NCBI GenBank assembly: GCA_958296195.1
Contig: OY282455.1
Coordinates: forward strand, 558,001 to 622,000
Direction: 5' to 3'
Source of the DNA: an uncultured Pseudomonadales bacterium
Lineage (GTDB): Bacteria > Pseudomonadota > Gammaproteobacteria > Pseudomonadales > Azotimanducaceae
Length of the DNA stretch: 64,000 bases
In this document: in pieces, positions 54,136 through 64,000 of the stretch
Layout: every line of letters begins with the position of its first letter
Position numbering within the stretch: the first letter of the stretch is position 1
Translations under genes and position numbers: made by a program
The notes under the pieces: model-generated
Databases searched by the model: none
What the model was told of the DNA's origin: nothing
Seen by the model: only the letters and a program-made list of their open reading frames with translations

Positions 54136-54653
54136 ATGGACGACGCCATAATCGAGATCCACTCCGCGTTCTTCTGCGCCGAGCGAAGGCACCGCAAGCA
54201 GTCAGCGCGGTGTTCTGGAAGCCATTGAAGCTAAAGGGCTTTTCTGCGAACTGCGCATGGACCGGGGCAGCCACTGCTGGCGCACGGCCACCGCCGGCTC
54301 CCGGGTGGACGAGGCCCACCCCACGCAGTTCAAGCAAGCCATGGACCGCCTAGGCATCCACATGACGCCCGCCTACTCCCCAAAGGCGCGGGGGAGCTCC
54401 GAACGCATGTTCGGCACCCTGCATGCAGGGACAGTTGCTGCCCAATGAGGTGGCGCTGGCGGGCGTGACGGACATGGACGCAGCGAATGCGTGGCTGCGC
54501 GGGACCCACCCAACCCGACACAATCGCTAGCTGACCCGCAAGGCGAAACTGGACGGGCGGAGCGCTTTCGCACCCCTCGTGTACCCAGCGCTGCTCGACG
54601 GAGCGCTCCGCGAGACGCAGACCCCCGCAAAGCGCAAGCGAGCAGCAAGATGA
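54136..54653 (+). pseudogene. Decayed ISNCY/IS481-like transposase fragment
   Basis: Readable pieces in successive frames are MDDAIIEIHSAFFCAE, then GVLEAIEAKGLFCELRMDRG, DEAHPTQFKQAMDRLGIHMT and AYSPKARGSSERMFGTL, then LLPNEVALAGVTDMDAANAW. At least two frameshifts (near 54190 and 54425) and an internal stop after HNR break the gene. The phrase AYSPKARGSSERMFGTL is the catalytic DDE-type region typical of ISNCY transposases. The N-terminal third is missing. It closes the right side of the transferred segment. Confidence 0.75.
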
Positions 54654-54998
54654 AACTTCAGAAACGACTTTAAGAAACCGGACACTTTAGCTTGACAATG
54701 ACATCCGCCCTGAGCAGTTTTTTTGCCGGCGTCTCGGTTGGCCCAGCCGCGCTGCAATGAGCTCGCTAACGCACCCTCGACACCCAGCCTCCGGCAAGGG
54801 GCGGTAAATTGATTTATGCTATGGTCGCCTCGCGCTTTTGGCCAAGAACGGACCATGAAACCCGCCGGCAAGGTCACATCCGAGATCTGTTCGCCAATTG
54901 ACGGTGGGGCAAGGGGCCTGAAGCAACCGGGACATTGCATGGGTTGTGAGTTTCATGTTCATTTCATGGCATAAGAGAGTGCCTAGGAGGGAAGGCAA
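54654..54998. other. Intergenic region before TonB receptor
   Basis: The first 60 bases include a likely insertion-sequence end (an ACCGGACACTT motif near 54677). The rest shows no gene. An AT-rich stretch with repeated TTCAT near 54950 and an AGGAGGGA ribosome site at 54986 belong to the following receptor gene. No convincing -35/-10 pair was identified. Confidence 0.5.
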
Positions 54999-58010
<3,012 letters not shown>

Positions 58011-58110
58011 CGCAGCCGGGCCAAGGCAGCCGGTTGCAGTTCAAGCTCAATAGGTTCATTGTTTGCGGCGTCATTCCGCTTGCGCTTGGATTGGCACTGG
58101 AGGTCAAACC

Positions 58111-59868
58111 ATGTCCGGTCCTGCTGTCCCGAGTCTCCCCCGCAATCTAATGCTTGGCCTTGCCCTTGGGCAGGGCTTGTTCCTGCTGTTCCTGTGGCGG
58201 GCGCTTGACGGCGGAACTTGGCCCAGCCAGACGCCGGCGCTGAACTTTCCGCTTTGGACCTTTGCCGTCGCTTGGCCGGGGCTGCTGCTGCTCAGCTTGG
58301 AGGCGCGGAACCAAGCCCGCGTGTTGAAGGTGGTGAGCCTGTGCATCGCCGTGCTGCTGCTGCCGGCGGCCTACATCGGCTGGCAGGCATCGCCCTTTGG
58401 CGCTTTTCCAGTGTGGTCCTTGCTGGCCATCTACGTCATCACCATGCTGCTCGCCTGTTTCAAGGTGCTGATGGGCGTGCAGCTTTGGGCCGGGCAAAGG
58501 CCCGTGACCTACGAGGCCCTGTTCGCCGCCTCCTGGCGCAACTTCCTGGTGGTGGTCCTAAGCCTGCTGCTCACCGGCGGAGTGCAGGCGGTGCTCTATC
58601 TTTGGGGTGCTCTGTTCGCGGCCATCGGCATCGGCTTCTTTCAGGAGCTTTTCAACGAGGATTGGTTCCTGTTTCCGGTGCTGGCGGTGGCTTTTGGCCT
58701 AGGCACACTGATCTTTCGGCGCTTGGTCAACCTTATTGACGGCATCACCGGCCTGTTGGAGGGTCTGATGCGGCTGCTGCTGCCCTTGGCCCTAGCCGTT
58801 TTGCTGATCTTTCTGGCTGCCTTGCCCTTCACTGGACTAGCCCCTCTATGGGCTACCGGCAACGGCACGGCGCTGCTGATGTGGCTGAACGCCTTTGTGC
58901 TGTTCTTCCTCAACGCCGTTTACCAGACGGGCGGCAAGGCGCCCTATCCGCCCTTGGTGCATCGGTTGCTGCAACCGGGCATCGCCCTGCTGCCGGTGCT
59001 GTCCGCCTTGGCGCTATACGGGTTGTATCTGCGGGTGGACCAATACGGTTGGTCTTTGGGGCGCTGCTGGGCCTTCACCGTCTGCGCCCTGCTGGCGCTG
59101 TTCTCCTTGGGCTACGCTTGGGTCGTCATCCGGCGCCGGGACAGCTGGCCGCAGGGCTTGGGCCGCGTCAACATCGTCATGGCCTGGGCGCTGCTGGCCC
59201 TCATGCTTTTGGTCAACACCCCCTTGCTGGACTTTCGCGCCATCTCCTTGGCCAGCCAACTGCAGCGGGTGGAGGCCGGCGAAATCGAAATGCGGGAATT
59301 CGACTTCCGCTACACATGGCGGGAACTTGCCCGCCCGGCCCATTTGCGGATGCAAGCCCTCATCGAACAGAACGAGGGCAAGGATGCGGAATTGGTGCGC
59401 ATCATCAAGGATGCCTCCTCCTCCAGAGCCACTTCGATGCCCACCGCCGTCTGGCAACACATCATCTACCGGCCGGCGCCTTTCGCCATTCCAGCCGGCG
59501 TGCGCAGCGCCATAGAAGATTACTATGCCGACCCCTACGCCGATGCTCCCGCATTCGACCGACCGGGCGTCTTCCATCCGCGCCCCCATCCCAGCGAATA
59601 CGGCGCCCCCATCCTGTTGCGCACGGACTTGAATACGGACGGCGCTCCCGAATACGTCTTTATCGCCGCCGACCCCAACGGTGGCTGGGTCTTCGCCTTC
59701 TGCATTTACCAAGATGGCGAGGAATGGCGCCAGGCACCCATGGGGTTGCGCCACTCCATTCAAGACGGCATCGACTTGGCGAAGATTCTAAGGGAGGGAG
59801 ACGTTAGCCCGGCCACCCCTAAGTTCCAAGACTTGAGGGTGGGGGAACTGACGTTGGGTTTGCTGTAG
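58111..59868 (+). CDS. DUF4153-like polytopic membrane protein
   Basis: From ATG 58111, preceded by GGAGG, the product is 585 residues with about eleven to twelve hydrophobic helices in the first 390 residues. A soluble C-terminal part follows, containing LLRTDLNTDGAPEYVFIAAD and WVFAFCIYQDGEEWRQAP. The membrane part resembles DUF4153 proteins of unknown function. The C-terminal D-x-N-x-D-G segment is similar to calcium-binding repeats. It lies 100 bases after the TonB receptor and 132 bases before tRNA-Gln. No transport or enzymatic motif was recognised. Confidence 0.72.
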   Translation: MSGPAVPSLPRNLMLGLALGQGLFLLFLWRALDGGTWPSQTPALNFPLWTFAVAWPGLLLLSLEARNQARVLKVVSLCIAVLLLPAAYIGWQASPFGAFPVWSLLAIYVITMLLACFKVLMGVQLWAGQRPVTYEALFAASWRNFLVVVLSLLLTGGVQAVLYLWGALFAAIGIGFFQELFNEDWFLFPVLAVAFGLGTLIFRRLVNLIDGITGLLEGLMRLLLPLALAVLLIFLAALPFTGLAPLWATGNGTALLMWLNAFVLFFLNAVYQTGGKAPYPPLVHRLLQPGIALLPVLSALALYGLYLRVDQYGWSLGRCWAFTVCALLALFSLGYAWVVIRRRDSWPQGLGRVNIVMAWALLALMLLVNTPLLDFRAISLASQLQRVEAGEIEMREFDFRYTWRELARPAHLRMQALIEQNEGKDAELVRIIKDASSSRATSMPTAVWQHIIYRPAPFAIPAGVRSAIEDYYADPYADAPAFDRPGVFHPRPHPSEYGAPILLRTDLNTDGAPEYVFIAADPNGGWVFAFCIYQDGEEWRQAPMGLRHSIQDGIDLAKILREGDVSPATPKFQDLRVGELTLGLL

Positions 59869-59956
59869 ATTCGGCTTGGTGGAGGGGGGCCTGAGCGGAT
59901 GTTCGACACCCCAATGCGCCGTGCTAAGCCGAGAGTTGGTGATCCCGTACACATGT

Positions 59957-59985
59957 TTGACAGCGGTAGCCAGCAAAAGCACAAT
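59957..59985 (+). promoter_or_regulatory. Promoter of tRNA-Gln
   Basis: A consensus -35 box TTGACA at 59957-59962 is followed after 17 bases by CACAAT at 59980-59985 (four of six -10 bases). The tRNA begins 15 bases later, which allows a short 5' leader. Spacing and the perfect -35 box make this the likely stable-RNA promoter. Confidence 0.6.
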
Positions 59986-60000
59986 AGCGCCCGCCGCCGA

Positions 60001-60075
60001 TGGGGTGTCGCCAAGCGGTAAGGCACCGGGTTTTGATCCCGGCACACGCAGGTTCGAATCCTGCCACCCCAGCCA
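60001..60075 (+). tRNA. tRNA-Gln (anticodon UUG)
   Basis: The 75-base gene folds into a full cloverleaf. The acceptor stem TGGGGTG pairs with CACCCCA, the anticodon stem CCGGG/CCCGG encloses the loop TTTTGAT with anticodon TTG, and the T-arm is CAGG TTCGAAT CCTG. The discriminator base is G and CCA is encoded. The first base pair is U-A, a feature of tRNA-Gln. It lies upstream of prs, its usual gammaproteobacterial position. Because gatCAB is present in this genome, it may be charged indirectly via Glu-tRNA(Gln), unless a GlnRS exists elsewhere. Confidence 0.96.
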
Positions 60076-60176
60076 AAAGCGTGTTCACTGACGCCGCCAA
60101 CATCGCTGGGTCCATGCATGCAGGATTCGAACAGGTTCGACAAGCCCGCCGAAGGCGGGTTTGGTCGCTGGCGCAC
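60057..60176 (+). repeat. 120-bp direct repeat, copy 1 (tRNA 3' end plus terminator)
   Basis: This copy begins within the T-arm of tRNA-Gln and runs through its CCA end and a downstream hairpin. The second copy at 60221-60340 is identical except for one base (C at 60097, T at 60261). The offset is 164 bases. It also contains an inverted T-arm-like sequence (GCAGGATTCGAAC). Confidence 0.9.
60145..60164 (+). terminator. Hairpin after tRNA-Gln, copy 1
   Basis: CCCGCC at 60145-60150 pairs with GGCGGG at 60154-60159 around GAA, followed by TTTGGT. It is a short GC-rich stem with a weak T-tract, 70 bases after the tRNA. It plausibly ends the tRNA transcript or marks processing. Confidence 0.5.
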
Positions 60177-60220
60177 AGCGCCGGCGACCCCGAAGGGGCG
60201 AAGCGCCGCAGGCGCGTGGC

Positions 60221-60340
60221 AATCCTGCCACCCCAGCCAAAAGCGTGTTCACTGACGCCGTCAACATCGCTGGGTCCATGCATGCAGGATTCGAACAGGT
60301 TCGACAAGCCCGCCGAAGGCGGGTTTGGTCGCTGGCGCAC
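60221..60340 (+). repeat. 120-bp direct repeat, copy 2
   Basis: This copy starts with the last 19 bases of tRNA-Gln including CCA, but without the rest of the tRNA, and repeats the same spacer and hairpin (stem 60309-60314 with 60318-60323). It ends 36 bases before prs. The 44 bases between copies (60177-60220) hold a chain of small GC hairpins. The arrangement could come from deletion within a former second tRNA-Gln gene or from a duplication at the tRNA 3' end. Confidence 0.88.
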
Positions 60341-60376
60341 GGCACTCTTAATAGGTTCTAGGGGAGCAGCAGCCTC

Positions 60377-61321
60377 TTGGCGCAGCTAATGATTTTTTCC
60401 GGCAGCTCCAACCCCGCCTTGGCGGAGCGGGTGGTTTCGCAGCTGCGCATCGACTTGGGGCGCGCCGATGTGGGCCGCTTCAGCGATGGCGAAGTCAACG
60501 TCGAAGTCCACGAAAACGTGCGCGGCTGCGACGCCTTCGTTCTGCAGTCCACCTGCGCACCCACCAACGACAACATCATGGAACTCATCATCATGGCGGA
60601 CGCCCTCTGCCGCGCCTCCGCCCACCGGGTCACCGCCGTGGTGCCGTACTACGGCTACGCTCGCCAGGACCGGCGGCCCCGCTCCGCCCGGGTGCCCATC
60701 AGCGCCAAGGTGGTGGCGGACATGCTCGGCAGCGTCGGGGTGGACCGGCTGCTCACGGTGGACCTGCACGCCGACCAGATTCAGGGGTTCTTCGACATGC
60801 CGGTGGACAATGTCTATGGCTCGCCGGTGCTGGTGGACCACATCGCCGCGCAAGGCTACGAAAATCCCATCGTGGTTTCGCCGGACGTCGGCGGGGTGGT
60901 GCGCGCCCGCGCCATCGCCAAGCAGCTTGAGGACCTAGACTTGGCCATCATCGACAAACGCCGGCCGCAAGCCAACGAAACCCGGGTGATGAACGTCATT
61001 GGCGACGTCAAGGGCAAGACCTGCATCTTGGTCGATGATATCGTGGACACCGCCGGCACCCTCTGCACCGGCGCCGAGGCTTTGAAGGACGAAGGCGCCC
61101 AGAGCGTGGTGGCCTACATCACCCATGCGGTGCTGTCCGGTCCTGCAGTTGATCGCATCAATGCCTCCGCGATTGACGAGATGGTGGTGACGGACACCAT
61201 TCCCCTGAACGGCCAAGGAGCAGCCAGCCCGAAGATTCATCAACTCAGCCTAGATCGCCTGCTGGCCGAAGCCATCCGCCGGGTCAGCCATGAGGAGTCC
61301 TTGAGCGCCATGTTCCGTTAG
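60377..61321 (+). CDS. prs: Ribose-phosphate pyrophosphokinase
   Basis: Prs makes PRPP from ribose-5-phosphate and ATP for nucleotide, histidine and tryptophan synthesis. The 314-residue protein has the flexible-loop region [20 protein letters not shown], the [15 protein letters not shown] segment and the PRPP-binding loop [13 protein letters not shown]. The start is taken as TTG 60377, with GGGGAG about 10 bases upstream. An ATG four codons later ([11 protein letters not shown]) lacks a suitably spaced site and would trim the N-terminus slightly. rplY, pth and ychF follow in conserved order. Confidence 0.96.
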   Translation: MAQLMIFSGSSNPALAERVVSQLRIDLGRADVGRFSDGEVNVEVHENVRGCDAFVLQSTCAPTNDNIMELIIMADALCRASAHRVTAVVPYYGYARQDRRPRSARVPISAKVVADMLGSVGVDRLLTVDLHADQIQGFFDMPVDNVYGSPVLVDHIAAQGYENPIVVSPDVGGVVRARAIAKQLEDLDLAIIDKRRPQANETRVMNVIGDVKGKTCILVDDIVDTAGTLCTGAEALKDEGAQSVVAYITHAVLSGPAVDRINASAIDEMVVTDTIPLNGQGAASPKIHQLSLDRLLAEAIRRVSHEESLSAMFR

Positions 61322-61386
61322 GTGCTGGCCGCACCAGCAACCAAGCAAACCCACATTCGCCACCTTCACTCTATTGGAGCCTAGCC

Positions 61387-62028
61387 ATGTCGCAACCCAT
61401 TGAACTGAACGCCAGCCCCCGCCAGGAGGTGGGCACCGGCGCCAGCCGCCGCCTGCGCCGTAGCCACGGCCAGTTGCCGGGCATCATCTACGGTGGCGGC
61501 GCTGCGCCGCAGCCGGTCATCCTGAACGCCAATGAACTCGGCAAGGCCATGCAGCAGGAGGCGTTCTACTCGCAAATCCTGAACGTCGTTGTCGATGGCA
61601 AGGCGCAAAAGGCCGTGGTGCGGGACCTGCAGCGCCATCCCGTCAACGAGAAGGTGCAGCATGTGGACTTTCTGCGCATCAGCGCGGACACGCCGGTCCA
61701 CACCCATGTGCCCCTGCACTTCGTGAACGAGAGCAAGTGCGTCGGCGTACGCAACGGCGGCGGGGCCCTCGTCCACAACCTGATCGATGTGGAAATCAGT
61801 TGCCTGCCTGCCGACCTGCCGGAGTTCATCCAAGTCGATGTGGCCGACTTGGAGGTGGGGCATTCCCTGCACCTGAGCGATTTGCCTCTGCCGGCAGACG
61901 TCACCTTGGTGGCGTTGACCCACGGGGAGGACCGGGACATTTCGGTGGTCAGCGTGCAACCGCCCCGGGGCGGCCAAGGCCAGGGCGAGGATGAAGAAGT
62001 CGCCGAAGGCGAGGAACCGGCCGAGTAA
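61387..62028 (+). CDS. rplY: 50S ribosomal protein L25/general stress protein Ctc
   Basis: The 213-residue protein is the long CTC form of L25, which binds 5S rRNA. It has an N-terminal L25 domain (LNASPRQEVGTGASRRLRRS, then GQLPGIIYGG) and a C-terminal beta domain with IEISC-like and LPADLPEFIQVDVADLEVG segments. An acidic tail of about 25 residues (rich in E and G) follows, as is common in gammaproteobacteria. GGAG lies just before the ATG. It is 65 bases after prs and probably co-transcribed with it. Confidence 0.95.
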   Translation: MSQPIELNASPRQEVGTGASRRLRRSHGQLPGIIYGGGAAPQPVILNANELGKAMQQEAFYSQILNVVVDGKAQKAVVRDLQRHPVNEKVQHVDFLRISADTPVHTHVPLHFVNESKCVGVRNGGGALVHNLIDVEISCLPADLPEFIQVDVADLEVGHSLHLSDLPLPADVTLVALTHGEDRDISVVSVQPPRGGQGQGEDEEVAEGEEPAE

Positions 62029-62272
62029 CCAAACGAGAAGGGAATTGCTGACTTGAGGGCCGCAACCGATAGTCGGCCTCGACTAGCCTGAGACTGGTGA
62101 TGACGCGCTGGTGGCGTAGTGCTTCGCAACAAGGGCGTGGCCAAACATGCGGGCCGGGTTGCGGCGCAGAGCCTGCTGTTGGCGGAACGGTGCATTGGCA
62201 AGGCGGCGGCGCAGTCGGGCGTTTAGGCTAGAGGCAAAAATAATGCGCAATCGCCGCCAGCCTTGGTGAAGC

Positions 62273-62881
62273 ATGGGAGCGGCCCTTCGCCTTGTCGTCG
62301 GCTTGGGCAATCCTGGCCCGGCCTACGCCGCCACCAGGCACAACATCGGCGCCGCGTTCGTGCGCCATTTGGCGGAGCGTTTCGCCTTGCAGCTTGCGCC
62401 AACCGCCAAGTTCAAAGCGGAAGCCGGGCGAGGTTCGGCAGCCGGCGTCGATATGCGCCTGCTGCTGCCGGGCCTGTACATGAATCAAAGCGGGCAGGTG
62501 GTGGGGCCCTACGCCCGCTATTACCGCATCGAACCGGAGGAAATTCTGGTGGCCTATGACGAGGCGGCCTTCGCCCCCGGCGTCGTTCGCCTGAAGAGCG
62601 GCGGCGGCGCCAACGGCCACAACGGGGTGAAGAGCCTGATCGAGCATCTCGGTTCCCGGAATTTCCATCGTCTGCGCATCGGCGTGGGGCACCCGGGCGG
62701 CAAGGCGCAGATGGTGCGCTACCTCACGGAGGTCCCCATGCCGCTGGATGAGCGTGATCTAGCGGTGGCGGCCTTCCAGCTGGATGACGACCTGCTCGCA
62801 TCCCTAGTGCGGGGTGAACTGGGCGCGGTGATGAACAGGCTGCACCAGCCAACAGACTCCCCGGAGCAGCCGAGCGAATGA
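62273..62881 (+). CDS. pth: Peptidyl-tRNA hydrolase
   Basis: Pth releases tRNA from prematurely dissociated peptidyl-tRNA. The 202-residue protein has [20 protein letters not shown] with the conserved Asn and catalytic His23, the phrase [15 protein letters not shown], and [13 protein letters not shown] with the conserved Asn/His pair. ATG 62273 places the fold near residue 6. A 244-base gap with no recognisable gene separates it from rplY. ychF begins 97 bases downstream. Position and order are conserved in gammaproteobacteria. Confidence 0.95.
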   Translation: MGAALRLVVGLGNPGPAYAATRHNIGAAFVRHLAERFALQLAPTAKFKAEAGRGSAAGVDMRLLLPGLYMNQSGQVVGPYARYYRIEPEEILVAYDEAAFAPGVVRLKSGGGANGHNGVKSLIEHLGSRNFHRLRIGVGHPGGKAQMVRYLTEVPMPLDERDLAVAAFQLDDDLLASLVRGELGAVMNRLHQPTDSPEQPSE

Positions 62882-62977
62882 ACCAAGTTTCGGTGGACAG
62901 CGCGGCGGCTAGTCGTCGCCTGACGAACGGCCCGCATCAGGTTCGCTGCGGCGCATTTGAGCGAATGGAAAACTGAA

Positions 62978-64000
62978 TTGGGCTTCAACTGCGGCATCGT
63001 CGGCCTGCCCAACGTGGGCAAGTCCACCCTGTTCAACGCCCTCACCCGGGCCGGCATCGAGGCGGAGAACTTTCCCTTTTGCACCATAGACCCCAACACC
63101 GGCGTGGTGCCGGTGCCGGACCCCCGGCTGGACGAAATCGCCGCCATCGTCAAACCGCAGAAGGTGGTTCCCACCGCGATGGAGTTCGTTGACATCGCCG
63201 GCTTGGTGGCCGGCGCCGCCGAAGGCGAAGGGTTGGGCAACCAATTCCTGGCCCACATCCGGGAAACCGAGGCCATCGCCCATGTGGTGCGCTGCTTTGC
63301 CGACGACAACATCGTTCACGTCTCCGGCGCGGTCTCCCCGGCGGACGACATCGAAATCATCAACACGGAGTTGGCGCTGGCGGACTTGGAGACAGTGGCG
63401 CGGGCGGCGGCCCGACGGCGGCGCGTGGCGAACGCCGGGGACCAGGAGGCGGCGGCCTTTATGGAGGTGCTGGCCGAAGTGCGCGGCGCCTTGGAGGCCG
63501 GCGTTCCGGTGCGCTCCCTGGGCTTGCAGGAAGGGGCCAAGGCGCGGCTCCAGGAACTGCGGTTGCTCACCGCCAAGCCGGTGCTCTACATCGCCAACGT
63601 GGCGGAGGACGGCTTTGAAGGCAACCCATTGCTGGATGAAGTCGCCGCCCTCGCCGCCGGGGAAGCCGCTCCGGTCGTGCCCATCTGCAACCGCATTGAA
63701 GCGGAGGTCGCCGAACTCGATGAAGCGGAGCGAGCCGAGTTCCTGGAAGCCCTCGGCATCGGCGAACCGGGCCTCAACCGAGTCATCCGCGCCGGCTATC
63801 GACTGCTGGGGCTGCACCACTACTTCACCGCCGGCCCCAAGGAGGCCCGCGCTTGGACCATCCCTGTCGGCGCCAAGGCCCCCCAAGCCGCCGCCGCCAT
63901 CCACACGGACTTCGCCAAGGGCTTCATCCGCGCCGAAGTGATCGCCCACCAAGACTTCGTGCAATGCGGCGGCGAACAGGGTGCCAAGACCGCCGGCAAA
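62978..64000 (+). CDS. ychF: Ribosome-binding ATPase YchF (C-terminus cut by window end)
   Basis: YchF/Ola1 is an ATPase of the GTPase superfamily that binds ribosomes and influences redox-stress responses. From TTG 62978 the frame reads [20 protein letters not shown] (P-loop), then [38 protein letters not shown] (switch/Walker B) and a coiled-coil and TGS-domain region ending [15 protein letters not shown]. 341 codons lie inside the window out of a usual 363, so about 20 residues are missing at the 3' end. TTG is chosen because the typical family N-terminus MGFKCGIVG aligns exactly with it; no ATG is available at that position. Confidence 0.95.
   Translation, partial: MGFNCGIVGLPNVGKSTLFNALTRAGIEAENFPFCTIDPNTGVVPVPDPRLDEIAAIVKPQKVVPTAMEFVDIAGLVAGAAEGEGLGNQFLAHIRETEAIAHVVRCFADDNIVHVSGAVSPADDIEIINTELALADLETVARAAARRRRVANAGDQEAAAFMEVLAEVRGALEAGVPVRSLGLQEGAKARLQELRLLTAKPVLYIANVAEDGFEGNPLLDEVAALAAGEAAPVVPICNRIEAEVAELDEAERAEFLEALGIGEPGLNRVIRAGYRLLGLHHYFTAGPKEARAWTIPVGAKAPQAAAAIHTDFAKGFIRAEVIAHQDFVQCGGEQGAKTAGK

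Noticed and set aside
60057-60340. Possible second complete tRNA in the repeated region
   Set aside because: Copy 2 contains only the last 19 bases of the tRNA; no 5' acceptor, D-arm or anticodon arm can be formed upstream of it.
61323-61339. Terminator between prs and rplY
   Set aside because: A 6-bp stem (TGCTGG/CCAGCA) with a 5-base loop is present but no T-tract follows, and the two genes are probably co-transcribed.
62029-62272. Gene between rplY and pth
   Set aside because: No open frame with a ribosome site or protein-like composition was seen; no clear terminator with a T-tract either.

Overview
The window is high-GC DNA from a free-living or host-associated gammaproteobacterium. 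Three classical gammaproteobacterial gene blocks are intact: lptCAB-rpoN-hpf-ptsN-rapZ-ptsO-mgtE (1-6.7 kb), mreBCD-maf-rng-yhdP-tldD/pmbA divergent from gatCAB (8.2-22.8 kb), and tRNA-Gln-prs-rplY-pth-ychF (60-64 kb). TonB-dependent receptors, a formylglycine-type sulfatase, an alkyl-sulfatase-like enzyme and aromatic degradation genes suggest an aerobic scavenger, plausibly marine. No species is assigned.

Layout. 0-8.2 kb: envelope, sigma-54 and PTS-Ntr genes plus gabD. 8.2-22.8 kb: the pmbA-to-mreB run on the minus strand and gatCAB on the plus strand; GatB carries in-frame insertions. 22.9-27.8 kb: two unrelated sulfatases, divergent from a DUF35 zinc-ribbon/thiolase pair. 28-32 kb: metallophosphoesterase, a hipBA toxin-antitoxin pair, and an AAA ATPase with a nuclease-like C-terminus. 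32.2-37.5 kb: a cluster like those for aerobic 2-aminobenzoyl-CoA (anthranilate) breakdown (flavin monooxygenase/reductase fusion, SDR, MarR, crotonase, RidA), with a tandem array of 45-bp palindromic units in its divergent promoter region. 37.5-41 kb: a RACo-like [2Fe-2S]/ASKHA protein, an unknown protein and a PIN-domain protein. 41-43.7 kb: an sxtI/J/K-like set (carbamoyltransferase, SxtJ, DUF5989). 43.9-45.2 kb: a dicarboxylate/amino-acid symporter.

45.4-54.7 kb looks transferred: codon use and GC change, the left edge holds gene fragments, and the right part holds two decayed transposases. It encodes a one-direction operon (alpha/beta hydrolase, TonB receptor, 2-aminomuconate semialdehyde dehydrogenase, 2-aminomuconate deaminase, 3-hydroxyanthranilate dioxygenase, ACMS decarboxylase) and a divergent LuxR-type regulator. 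That regulator keeps most ligand-pocket residues but has Pro at the position of the invariant Trp57. Together these form a plausible uptake, release and ring-cleavage module for a 3-hydroxyanthranilate-containing compound.

55-60 kb holds a second large TonB receptor and a DUF4153-like membrane protein, in the place where lolB/ispE often precede tRNA-Gln. The 3' end of tRNA-Gln and its terminator are duplicated as a 120-bp direct repeat before prs. The best candidates for something new are the 3-hydroxyanthranilate island with its divergent regulator, the RACo-like protein with no corrinoid partner in view, and the unknown-protein/PIN pair.
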